Of a stretch of DNA of 64,000 bases, positions 7,050 to 13,247 are shown one piece after another (position 1 is the first letter of the stretch; the number at the start of each line of letters is the position of its first letter). The stretch is taken from positions 1 to 64,000 of the IMG/VR virus record IMGVR_UViG_3300047564_002155. The stretch is one strand, 5' to 3'. The stretch is from a virus. The position numbers were made by a program, and so were the translations under genes. Under the pieces are notes generated by a model. It was not told where the DNA came from. It searched no databases and saw only the letters and a program-made list of their open reading frames with translations.

Positions 7050-7961
7050 ATGATTACAAACGGAATTTCGGGACCTTCAACGAAAGCAATCACATACAAA
7101 GAGAAGAGTGTTTTAGAAAAAGAGTTGGATTTTATCAAAACCCAATATGGGGAGTTTATTTATGATATTCCCCTACCTGAAGGTATTTGGACAAATGGGG
7201 CGTTAGACATCCCCCATACACGATTGAAGCGAATCTTACAAGTGGTGTCTGATTTATCTAAAAAACCTCTGAACAAAATTCGTGTTTTGGATTTGGGTTC
7301 TTTAGATGGTCAATTCTCTTTAGAGTTTGCGTATCACCAATCCGATGTCGTTGGGGTTGAAGTCCGACACGCAAATGTAATGAAGTCTGAATTTTGTAAA
7401 CGAACTTTGGAACTTCGTAATGTAACTTTCTTGGAAGAAGACGCAAGAAGTATTTCTTTGGAACAACACGGAAGGTTTGATGTTATTATTTGTAGTGGGT
7501 TATTGTATCACTTAACCGCAACTGACGCAATTGAGTTGATAAAGAAAATGTATCAGATGACCGAAAACCTATTGGTGTTGGATACACATATTAGTCTACA
7601 ACCCCAATTAGAATTTCCATATGAGGGAAGTTCATACTTTGGTAATCTACACAAAGAACACGGAGAAGATGAATCACAAGATATCAAGGAAACGCGAATT
7701 CTTGCGTCTTGGGACAACCCACATAGTTTTTGGTTTACACGACCCTCGTTAGTAAACATTCTAAACAAAACAGGGTTTACATCCATCTACGAAGCGTTCA
7801 CGCCCGCACATAAAAATTACGGAAATGATGGGTTTGAACACGAAGACCGATGTACATTTGTAGCTGTAAAAGGTAATGAACAACACCTATTTACATCACC
7901 ATCCGCAAATAATACGAATGAATTTTTTGATGAATCACAACTACAATATAAACTTAAATGA
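7050..7961 (+). CDS. class I SAM-dependent methyltransferase
   Basis: 303 aa. Motif I is VLDLGSLDGQ (residues 79-88), motif II acid at VVGVEVR, and motif IV region FDVIICSGLLYHL, all in the order of Rossmann-fold methyltransferases. LLYHL after the motif IV strand is typical of small-molecule or sugar/lipid methyltransferases rather than DNA methylases, and no NPPY/DPPY motif is present. Downstream lie a TylF-like methyltransferase and a GT25 glycosyltransferase, which suggests glycan modification. Target unknown. Overlaps the next ATG by four bases. Confidence 0.82.
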   Translation: MITNGISGPSTKAITYKEKSVLEKELDFIKTQYGEFIYDIPLPEGIWTNGALDIPHTRLKRILQVVSDLSKKPLNKIRVLDLGSLDGQFSLEFAYHQSDVVGVEVRHANVMKSEFCKRTLELRNVTFLEEDARSISLEQHGRFDVIICSGLLYHLTATDAIELIKKMYQMTENLLVLDTHISLQPQLEFPYEGSSYFGNLHKEHGEDESQDIKETRILASWDNPHSFWFTRPSLVNILNKTGFTSIYEAFTPAHKNYGNDGFEHEDRCTFVAVKGNEQHLFTSPSANNTNEFFDESQLQYKLK

Positions 7962-8299
7962 AACCTCTATTTGAATTAGGCGATTATGTAGTTCCCATCG
8001 GAACAAAAAGTGTAAAAACTATTCACGAAATTGAGTTCTATAAAGAGTTTAAAGACTATGTATATTATACAACCGATGGTCTATCATTTGGTGGAAATCA
8101 GTTGGAACCAATGGAACTCGTTTATGAAAGGGAATACAAAATGACCTGTGAAGCTCAGATTGAAGAAATCTTAATGGAATCACATTCATATGGATTAAGA
8201 CAAGAAGTTATGGAAACTGCAAAAGAGCTTATGAGTAGTGACCATAAAATTGATAGGTTAACTGCATACGAACTTGCGTATCGGGAATGGATTAAATAA
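7958..8299 (+). CDS. unknown protein, 113 aa
   Basis: Translationally coupled to the methyltransferase (ATGA). The N-terminal half looks like a small beta barrel (FELGDYVVPIGTKSVKTI, VYYTTDGLSFGG), the C-terminal half is helical (QEVMETAKELM, TAYELAYREW). No family recognised. Confidence 0.6.
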   Translation: MKPLFELGDYVVPIGTKSVKTIHEIEFYKEFKDYVYYTTDGLSFGGNQLEPMELVYEREYKMTCEAQIEEILMESHSYGLRQEVMETAKELMSSDHKIDRLTAYELAYREWIK

Positions 8300-8306
8300 T
8301 TTATTT

Positions 8307-8477
8307 ATGTATTGTTTTTATTATATCAAGAACGACCAAAAAAAAGAACCACTTGGAAAGGTGGTATCTACATCAAGACTCAAAGCAGCACAATCATTTG
8401 CTGAAAGAAAACAACTACCACTAAAAGACTTTTTAAAATTATTTTCGGTAGAAAAGAAAAACCCATTTTTGTTATGA
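8307..8477 (+). CDS. unknown protein, 56 aa
   Basis: ATG 8307 is chosen because the longer in-frame start at 8274 would overlap the previous gene. The pattern KEPLGKVVSTSRLKAAQSF followed by AERKQLPLKDFLKLFSVEK resembles short phage proteins in which a helix places residues into a FA..K.L...FL..Y consensus. Overlaps the next ATG by four bases. Function unknown. Confidence 0.55.
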   Translation: MYCFYYIKNDQKKEPLGKVVSTSRLKAAQSFAERKQLPLKDFLKLFSVEKKNPFLL

Positions 8478-9088
8478 AATATAAATTATACCTTCGTGGT
8501 TGGGAACTCAATATGTCAGCCCACCAACTTACGCAAGAAGAAGTTGATACTATCCAAGATTTAATTGAAGATGGCGAGTATGAAGATGTTACTGACATTG
8601 GGTTTGAGTTAGAATATGATATCTTACCCAATTATGCGGTGTTTGATACCAATATGTGGAAAATCTCCTCAAAAGCAACTAATGAGTCTACCACGACACT
8701 TTATCTTGTTGATGAAAACGGAAATGACATATTTGAATGTTCATTAACCGACATTATGGATTCTTACGAAATGTTAGGTGATGATGATGGTCTTGGTGAG
8801 TATGAAGGTTTTAATGAAGGTCATACTATTGTAGGTGAAGACATCCCACACATCCTTGTATACCTTGAAGAAAACAAAGGGATTATTTGTCACTTTGAAT
8901 TTGAATCAGATACCCAACCAACTCCAAAAGATTTTTGTATTATAGCTGGTTCAGTTGAGACTGAAGATGGTGACCTTGATTTTGTAGATAAAGTTTGTTT
9001 TGGAAGACAAGTTCTTGAACCTAATTACGATGAAGAATCTCTTAATGGTAAAAATTTAGAGTTTAATATTTTATCTTACGAAGCGTGA
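8474..9088 (+). CDS. strongly acidic unknown protein, 204 aa
   Basis: Starts in the GTTATG context and overlaps the gene before. Asp/Glu rich throughout (EEVDTIQDLIEDGEYEDV, LGDDDGLGEYEG, VETEDGDLDFVD) and poor in Lys/Arg, with predicted mixed alpha/beta content. Such a charge profile is seen in DNA mimics but also in many ordinary halophile or marine proteins, so no role is assigned. Its stop overlaps a GTG start for the methyltransferase. Confidence 0.6.
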   Translation: MKYKLYLRGWELNMSAHQLTQEEVDTIQDLIEDGEYEDVTDIGFELEYDILPNYAVFDTNMWKISSKATNESTTTLYLVDENGNDIFECSLTDIMDSYEMLGDDDGLGEYEGFNEGHTIVGEDIPHILVYLEENKGIICHFEFESDTQPTPKDFCIIAGSVETEDGDLDFVDKVCFGRQVLEPNYDEESLNGKNLEFNILSYEA

Positions 9089-9762
9089 TTTTTGGAAGAG
9101 AACATATTACAAAAGAATCACTTGATATACTAAAACACATTACCCACGAAATTGATGGTGATATGTCTTACGACTACCCATTGGGTGATATTCAAAATAA
9201 AATTCTACACCATCACAATCACATACTCTATGATATCCGTAGTGTATTGGGTAGTGATGAAAAAGTATATCTTGAATTAGGAACTTATGCTGGTGGTTCA
9301 TCCGCTTTAGTAACATCCCACCCATATCCCACCAAGGCATATGGGATTGATATATGTGAACGATTTTACGAAGATACAGTTTATGATACTGTAAATCGGT
9401 TTGTAAAACCACATAACTCTTTTAAATTTTACGAGGGTAATTGTCAAGACAAAAACTTCATTCAAAAGCTAAAATCAGAAATACCAAAGGTTGATTTATT
9501 ATACATTGATGCGGGTCATTGGTTCTTTGATGTATTGTATGATTTTACAAACTTTGTTGACTTCGTAAACCCAGGCGGTTATATTGTATTTGATGATTAT
9601 GAAGATATTTGGTCATCAACCGAAGTTTGTTATGCTGTTGATTATTTGGTAGCTAACAAAATGAAGGATGGGTTTGAGATAGTAGGTTCATTACCAAATA
9701 TACAAAACGCAAGACCGGCGATTATGTTAAACTCAAATTTGTTTGTAGTAAAGAAATTATAA
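9085..9762 (+). CDS. class I methyltransferase, TylF/CmcI-like
   Basis: 225 aa. Motif I VYLELGTYAGGSS (61-73), an acid at the end of the next strand (YGIDICER), then VDLLYIDAGHWFFDVLYD and GGYIVFDDYED, the layout of the Methyltransf_24/TylF group (macrocin O-methyltransferase, cephalosporin hydroxylase relatives). These methylate sugars or small molecules. The start is GTG 9085, overlapping the previous TGA (GTGA). With the GT25 gene it suggests a glycan-modifying set. A promoter follows its stop. Confidence 0.78.
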   Translation: MIFGREHITKESLDILKHITHEIDGDMSYDYPLGDIQNKILHHHNHILYDIRSVLGSDEKVYLELGTYAGGSSALVTSHPYPTKAYGIDICERFYEDTVYDTVNRFVKPHNSFKFYEGNCQDKNFIQKLKSEIPKVDLLYIDAGHWFFDVLYDFTNFVDFVNPGGYIVFDDYEDIWSSTEVCYAVDYLVANKMKDGFEIVGSLPNIQNARPAIMLNSNLFVVKKL

Positions 9763-9765
9763 TTC

Positions 9766-9796
9766 TTGTGTAATTCAAACTTATTTTGTATATTTG
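9766..9796 (+). promoter_or_regulatory. Bacteroidota-type promoter, nearly leaderless
   Basis: TTG 9766-9768, 20-nt spacer, TATATTTG 9789-9796, a perfect -7 element. The downstream ATG at 9801 would sit at or within a few bases of the transcription start. Confidence 0.75.
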
Positions 9797-9800
9797 TAAA

Positions 9801-10001
9801 ATGATTAACGTAATATCACTATATCTGATTGTTGGATTCATCCATATGTTTTTGATTGGATTTGTCACAACAAGAATAAAAAAACTTGGCGGTGATATTG
9901 AATACACCCATTTGGAACGAATTATGGTTATTTTAGTATGGCCTGTATTTGGATTCTTTTTTTGGTATAACTTTTTTAGAACCTTACTTGGAAATAAGTG
10001 A
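9801..10001 (+). CDS. two-helix membrane protein, 66 aa
   Basis: ATG 9801 is preferred over an in-frame ATG at 9786 that lies within the promoter. Helices: VISLYLIVGFIHMFLIGFV and IMVILVWPVFGFFFWYNFF, with a charged loop between (TTRIKKLGGDIEYTHLER). First gene of the transcript leading to GT25. Might anchor a glycan-modifying enzyme, but that is a guess from position only. Confidence 0.65.
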   Translation: MINVISLYLIVGFIHMFLIGFVTTRIKKLGGDIEYTHLERIMVILVWPVFGFFFWYNFFRTLLGNK

Positions 10002-10399
10002 TGGATTTATCTACCGAACAACAAATAGAATTATTGGGTCTGATGAAGCATTGGGTAGTTGCTACTCAAATTGATAAGACCAAAGAGGGAAACTATATGG
10101 TAGTTGTAAATGACTCATTTGAACAACACTCATTAGGAAACCCATATGATTTGGTGGAAATGATAGAGAATCTTCGTGGTGATTTATTTGCTAAAGATTT
10201 TATAGAATTTGAACGCAAGTTAAAAGACAAGATAAAAGTTAATGATAGTCGGTTTGTTAGGACACGATACATTTTGAATATGTTGTTTGAAGATATGGTA
10301 CGGCAAGTGAATGTTCGTAATCACCGAAAGGATACAAAATACAAGATGTTGTATTTGAACTTTGTTGATTTTCTTGAAAAATTACCAAAATCAAAATGA
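10001..10399 (+). CDS. unknown protein, 132 aa
   Basis: ATG 10001 overlaps the last base of the previous stop (TGATG); a GTG at 9998 is an alternative. Helical, with a VVVND strand region and a basic middle (FERKLKDKIKVNDSRF). The C-terminal helices are basic (RNHRKDTKYKMLY). No family recognised. Overlaps the GT25 start by four bases. Confidence 0.6.
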   Translation: MDLSTEQQIELLGLMKHWVVATQIDKTKEGNYMVVVNDSFEQHSLGNPYDLVEMIENLRGDLFAKDFIEFERKLKDKIKVNDSRFVRTRYILNMLFEDMVRQVNVRNHRKDTKYKMLYLNFVDFLEKLPKSK

Positions 10400-11136
10400 A
10401 ATTAGATAAGGTATATATCATTACATTGGACCAATCGGATGAGAACCAAAAGTCTATTTTAGAAAGATTGGTTTTTATGGGTGTTCCAAATGAAACGACC
10501 TATATAATTTTTGATGGTGTAAATGGTCGTGAATTATTTTCTACCGAGCAAGGTCGTTTAGACTACGGAATTAAATTCTACGATGGTTGGAAGTTGAATG
10601 ACTCAAATGATTTTTGGAATCGTGCAGTCACAACTGGCGAAGCTGGTGGTATGTGTTCCCATATTAAAGTGTGGGAAGACGCCTATACAAATGGATATGA
10701 AAATATTTTAATTCTTGAAGATGATTACAATCCCGAGCAACCATTTCCGTGGAGTGTATGTGATGAGTTAGAAAACTACGAATACGATATTTTGTTTCTA
10801 TCAAGAAAATTACAAAGTGGTCATTACGACATTGAAATTGGATTTGATAATTTTGTAGTTCCTGGTTACTCATATCAAACACATTCTTACATAGTATCCA
10901 AATCGGGACTGAAAAAATTAGTAGAAACGCATCTACCAACTCTAAAACAAAACATAGTAGTATCGGATGAGTTTTTACCTGCAACCTATACAACACACCC
11001 ACGAGAAGACATTCGTAATATGTATCAACGAAATATCAGCGCTCTGGCTTATAGATACAACCTCATAACACAATTACGATTTGAAGCTTTAGGAAATTCA
11101 CTAACATCTCCTATTCAAGGAATAGATTATTATTAA
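10396..11136 (+). CDS. glycosyltransferase family 25 protein
   Basis: 246 aa. N-terminal KVYIITLD strand, GEAGGMCSHIKVWEDA (81-96) and NILILEDDY with E108-D109-D110 match the GT25 signature (LPS galactosyltransferase LgtB/LpsA group and collagen galactosyltransferases): a GE.GC..SH...W block followed by the LEDD metal/sugar-nucleotide site. It would transfer a hexose onto a phage or host glycan in the cytoplasm. Phages use such enzymes to modify host surface sugars or their own DNA or virion; the acceptor is not evident. Coupled to the gene before. Confidence 0.82.
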   Translation: MKLDKVYIITLDQSDENQKSILERLVFMGVPNETTYIIFDGVNGRELFSTEQGRLDYGIKFYDGWKLNDSNDFWNRAVTTGEAGGMCSHIKVWEDAYTNGYENILILEDDYNPEQPFPWSVCDELENYEYDILFLSRKLQSGHYDIEIGFDNFVVPGYSYQTHSYIVSKSGLKKLVETHLPTLKQNIVVSDEFLPATYTTHPREDIRNMYQRNISALAYRYNLITQLRFEALGNSLTSPIQGIDYY

Positions 11137-11138
11137 TT

Positions 11139-11459
11139 ATGACTGAACAAGAATTACACAAGCTATTAGAAATCCAATACCTAAAGGGTCGTTTGGATGA
11201 ACTACACAAAGCGTTTCCAACGGTGATTGATTTACATCGCTCTCGTAAATTAGATGCTCGTATTCAAAAATATTACGACAAACTCAAGAACACGGATGAA
11301 ATGGCATATCACTTATATTTGGTGGAACGACACAACCAACAAGTGTCCAAAGAAAAATCTCAAAAGCATATGAAAGACTTGTTGGAATCAATCATCCCAC
11401 AATTGGGTGATATGGAACTGATAAATAAAATTAAAAAACAAATTGAAACTTATATTTAA
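11139..11459 (+). CDS. unknown helical protein, 106 aa
   Basis: Two bases after the GT25 stop. Almost entirely charged helices (LEIQYLKGRLDELHKAF, LDARIQKYYDKLKN), net basic, possible coiled coil. Last gene before the tRNA array; its stop is followed six bases later by the tRNA promoter. Confidence 0.6.
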   Translation: MTEQELHKLLEIQYLKGRLDELHKAFPTVIDLHRSRKLDARIQKYYDKLKNTDEMAYHLYLVERHNQQVSKEKSQKHMKDLLESIIPQLGDMELINKIKKQIETYI

Positions 11460-11465
11460 ATAAAA

Positions 11466-11497
11466 TTTGGCAATATCAAATTAGTTTCGTATATTTG
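11466..11497 (+). promoter_or_regulatory. promoter of the tRNA array
   Basis: TTTG 11466-11469, 20-nt spacer ending TTTCG, TATATTTG 11490-11497. Perfect match to the -33/-7 consensus; the first tRNA begins 14 bases downstream. A near-identical copy stands at 12245. Confidence 0.85.
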
Positions 11498-11510
11498 TAT
11501 CAACAAAAAT

Positions 11511-11596
11511 GCCGATGTGGTGAAATAGGTAGACACAAGGGACTTAAAATCCCTCGCTCAGTAATGAGTGTGCCGGTTCAAGTCCGGCCATCGGTA
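11511..11596 (+). tRNA. tRNA-Leu(UAA)
   Basis: 86 nt, cloverleaf with long variable arm. Anticodon loop CTTAAAA gives anticodon TAA. Acceptor GCCGATG pairs with CATCGGT, leaving a terminal G1-U72 wobble; T loop TTCAAGT. CCA is not encoded. Reads UUA, common in this AT-rich genome. Confidence 0.93.
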
Positions 11597-11644
11597 CACG
11601 GAAACCCACATAGAGTTCTTTGATTTATTGGTTTTTAAAAAAAC

Positions 11645-11718
11645 GCCCCGATAGCTCAGCTGAATAGAGCAACGCACTTCTAATGCGTAGGTCGCAGGTT
11701 TGAATCCTGCTCGGGGTA
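11645..11718 (+). tRNA. tRNA-Arg(UCU)
   Basis: 74 nt. Anticodon TCT in the loop of the CGCAC/GTGCG-like stem; acceptor GCCCCGA with TCGGGGT (G1-U72 wobble); T loop TTTGAAT. CCA not encoded. Reads AGA. Confidence 0.92.
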
Positions 11719-11773
11719 CTCCCAGGCGTGTACAATCAACACCAAGGTTATGGTTGTCCTTTAACAACCAGTT

Positions 11774-11846
11774 AGGGAAGTAGCGCAGATGGTAGCGCAC
11801 CGCATTTGGGATGCGGGGGTCGCAGGTTCAAGTCCTGTCTTCCCTA
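11774..11846 (+). tRNA. tRNA-Pro(UGG)
   Basis: 73 nt. Anticodon loop TTTGGGA, anticodon TGG. Seven-pair acceptor AGGGAAG/CTTCCCT beginning with A1-U72, unusual for tRNA-Pro, which normally starts with C. D and T arms are canonical. CCA not encoded. Confidence 0.92.
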
Positions 11847-11861
11847 CAAACAGTACTTACT

Positions 11862-11933
11862 ACGCTACCCATAAGAACAGCGTCCCAGGGTAAGTCATTT
11901 ACGAGGGTAGGTAGTTGCAAATGCCTATCCTCA
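11862..11933 (+). other. structured spacer between tRNA-Pro and tRNA-Tyr
   Basis: The 92-base spacer holds three possible hairpins: ACGCT/AGCGT (11862-11883), GTAA/TTAC around 11890-11902, and GGTAGG/CCTATC around 11906-11930. It has no tRNA consensus and no ORF. It may only aid tRNA processing. Confidence 0.3.
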
Positions 11934-11938
11934 CTTAA

Positions 11939-12021
11939 TGGAAGGTGGGTGAGTGGTTAAAACCGGCAGACTGTAACTCTGCTCCCTTACGGGTACGGCG
12001 GTTCAAATCCGTCCCTTCCAA
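11939..12021 (+). tRNA. tRNA-Tyr(GUA)
   Basis: 83 nt with a long variable arm as expected of bacterial tRNA-Tyr. Anticodon loop CTGTAAC, anticodon GTA. Acceptor TGGAAGG pairs fully with CCTTCCA (U1-A72). T loop TTCAAAT. CCA not encoded. Confidence 0.92.
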
Positions 12022-12032
12022 CTAAATAATAT

Positions 12033-12104
12033 GCTCCGTTAGTGAAGAGGTTATCACACATCCCTTTCACGGATGAGTCAGGGGTTCAATTCCCCTACGG
12101 AGTA
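12033..12104 (+). tRNA. tRNA-Glu(UUC)
   Basis: 72 nt. Anticodon loop CTTTCAC, anticodon TTC. Acceptor GCTCCGT/ACGGAGT with a terminal G1-U72 wobble; T stem AGGGG/CCCCT. CCA not encoded. Reads GAA. Confidence 0.92.
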
Positions 12105-12145
12105 CAATGATTAAGTTTCTTTTACATACTTATTCACACAACAAC

Positions 12146-12232
12146 GGAGGTTTGGCAGAGTGGTTGAATGCGGCAGTCTTGAAAACTGTTTTACGAGAAA
12201 TTGTAACCGGGGTTCAAATCCCTGAGCCTCCG
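12146..12232 (+). tRNA. tRNA-Ser(UGA)
   Basis: 87 nt with a long variable arm. Anticodon loop CTTGAAA, anticodon TGA. Acceptor GGAGGTT/AGCCTCC, discriminator G73 as expected for serine. CCA not encoded. Reads UCA. Confidence 0.92.
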
Positions 12233-12244
12233 CTAAAAAAAAGA

Positions 12245-12276
12245 TTTGGCAATATGAAATTTATTTCGTATATTTG
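12245..12276 (+). promoter_or_regulatory. second promoter inside the tRNA array
   Basis: TTTG 12245-12248, 20-nt spacer, TATATTTG 12269-12276; nearly identical to the promoter at 11466. It lies 10 bases before the tRNA-like element and so probably initiates that RNA. Confidence 0.85.
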
Positions 12277-12286
12277 TCAAACAATT

Positions 12287-12358
12287 GCGGAAAAAGACTT
12301 AAAAGAAAGTCGCTTATCATCCAGATAAGAGGAGTTGGGGCAGTTCCAACTTTCCGCT
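12287..12358 (+). ncRNA. tRNA-like cloverleaf RNA lacking tRNA consensus residues
   Basis: 72 nt that pair as a cloverleaf: GCGGAAA/TTTCCGC closing stem (12287-12293 with 12351-12357), two-base linker, GACTT/AAGTC arm, one base, CTTAT/ATAAG stem with a seven-base loop CATCCAG, four-base variable region, GTTGG/CCAAC arm with a seven-base loop. Dimensions are those of a tRNA and the loop triplet would be TCC (Gly), consistent with the Gly-like GCGG acceptor. However U8, U33, the D-loop GG and the TTC of the T loop are absent. It has its own promoter. It is probably not a translating tRNA; a mimic, decoy or other small RNA is possible. Confidence 0.6.
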
Positions 12359-12416
12359 CAAACAAGGATGTGTTCTTTGTCGTTTTATGTTTAACAATTT
12401 AATGTAAAGTTTTCGT

Positions 12417-12584
12417 ATGAAGAAAATCATTGCAATGTTCGCTATCGCAGCATCAGTTGCTGCTTGTAGTGAAGCTACTGAAGAAGTAGTAGTTGAAGAA
12501 ACCACCGTAGACACTACGGCTGTTGTAGATTCTGCTGCTATTGAAGTAGAAGAAGTAGAAGGCGTAGAAGCTGCCGCTGAATAA
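12417..12584 (+). CDS. small acidic lipoprotein, 55 aa
   Basis: A clear lipoprotein signal: MKK, hydrophobic IIAMFAIAA, lipobox SVAAC with Cys17. The mature 39 residues are nearly all Glu, Val, Ala and Thr (EATEEVVVEETT), an acidic flexible tail; acidic residues just after the Cys resemble the surface-export signal of Bacteroidota lipoproteins. It is located within the tRNA array, downstream of the tRNA-like RNA. A role in superinfection exclusion is conceivable but unproven. Confidence 0.78.
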   Translation: MKKIIAMFAIAASVAACSEATEEVVVEETTVDTTAVVDSAAIEVEEVEGVEAAAE

Positions 12585-12615
12585 TATAAAGAGCTGAGTC
12601 TAGCCGATGGGTTTT

Positions 12616-12640
12616 GATAGTTGAACCCTAATCAACTATC
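12616..12640 (+). other. perfect hairpin before tRNA-Thr
   Basis: GATAGTTGA (12616-12624) and TCAACTATC (12632-12640) form a perfect nine-pair stem with a seven-base loop. No T run follows, so it is not a classical terminator; tRNA-Thr begins four bases later. It may guide processing or protect the lipoprotein mRNA 3' end. Confidence 0.5.
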
Positions 12641-12644
12641 GTAA

Positions 12645-12717
12645 GCCTCCATAGCTCAGTTGGTAGAGCTACTGATTTGTAATCAGTAGGTCGCTGGTTC
12701 AAGTCCGGCTGGAGGCT
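12645..12717 (+). tRNA. tRNA-Thr(UGU)
   Basis: 73 nt. Anticodon loop TTTGTAA, anticodon TGT. Acceptor GCCTCCA/TGGAGGC, fully paired; T loop TTCAAGT. Discriminator T73. CCA not encoded. Reads ACA. Confidence 0.93.
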
Positions 12718-12798
12718 CAAGGTATGAATTGAAGACAGTAATAAAACCGACTGCGGTGTTCTTTATGAACGAGTGTAACCGGATATTCATATCCCATT

Positions 12799-12872
12799 GG
12801 GGGTATAGCTCAGTTGGCTAGAGCATCTGCTTTGCACGCAGAGGGTCGGGGGTTCAAATCCCTCTATCTCCA
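12799..12872 (+). tRNA. tRNA-Ala(UGC)
   Basis: 74 nt. Anticodon loop TTTGCAC, anticodon TGC. Acceptor GGGGGTA pairs with TATCTCC with two G-U pairs, one of them G3-U70, the identity element of alanyl-tRNA synthetase. Discriminator A73. CCA not encoded. Confidence 0.93.
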
Positions 12873-12963
12873 CCTTGCATGCCATGCGAAGGTTTCTTTG
12901 TTCCTTGGGAAAAACAAAGTGGAGCTACAGTGGCGGGTTGCTGTTGTCCCACAACAACAGGGT

Positions 12964-13036
12964 GCGGTAATAGCTCAGTTGGTAGAGCATAACCTTGCCA
13001 AGGTTAGGGTCGCAGGTTCAAGTCCTGTTTACCGCT
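12964..13036 (+). tRNA. tRNA-Gly(GCC)
   Basis: 73 nt. Anticodon loop TTGCCAA, anticodon GCC. Acceptor GCGGTAA/TTACCGC, discriminator T73 as usual for bacterial Gly. The preceding spacer (12873-12963) contains two hairpins, CTTTGTT/AACAAAG and CTGTTGT/ACAACAG. Confidence 0.93.
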
Positions 13037-13039
13037 CAA

Positions 13040-13094
13040 GTAGACCTTTAAAAGGGCCCTTCCGTGTTACACGGCTTGTTGGGCCCGGGTCTAC
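13040..13094 (+). other. 55-nt nested hairpin after tRNA-Gly
   Basis: Three nested stems: GTAGACC (13040-13046) with GGTCTAC (13088-13094), GGGCCC (13054-13059) with GGGCCC (13081-13086), and CCGTG (13062-13066) with CACGG (13070-13074). It is GC rich in an AT-rich genome and followed by an A/T stretch without a clear T run. Possibly a terminator-like or stable RNA structure. Confidence 0.55.
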
Positions 13095-13156
13095 GACCTA
13101 ATTAAATTTTAAAATAATAATTTAATAATTATTAACCGAACGATATCACTAAATTT

Positions 13157-13228
13157 TGCCCTATCGTCTAATTGGCAGGACATCTGATTTTGGTTCAGCG
13201 AATTGAGGTTCAAATCCTTGTGGGGCAA
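13157..13228 (+). tRNA. tRNA-Gln(UUG)
   Basis: 72 nt. Anticodon loop TTTTGGT, anticodon TTG. Acceptor TGCCCTA/TGGGGCA with U1-A72, typical of tRNA-Gln; the T stem has two G-U pairs. CCA not encoded. Last tRNA of the array. Reads CAA. Confidence 0.9.
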
Positions 13229-13247
13229 CAAATATTTACGGAGTTAT

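Noticed and set aside
11558-11800. Minus-strand ORF of 80 aa across the tRNA genes
   Set aside because: It is the complement of tRNA-Leu and tRNA-Arg; its residues mirror conserved tRNA arms (GFKPATYALEV). No promoter or start context on that strand.
11847-11938. An additional tRNA between Pro and Tyr
   Set aside because: Three hairpins can form, but there is no acceptor stem, anticodon loop or T-loop pattern.
12107-12328. Plus-strand ORF of 73 aa through tRNA-Ser
   Set aside because: Runs through tRNA-Ser, a promoter and half of the tRNA-like RNA; not compatible with these elements.
12814-13101. Plus-strand ORF of 95 aa through tRNA-Ala and tRNA-Gly
   Set aside because: Translation of two tRNA genes and their spacer; the repeated tRNA bases explain the open frame.
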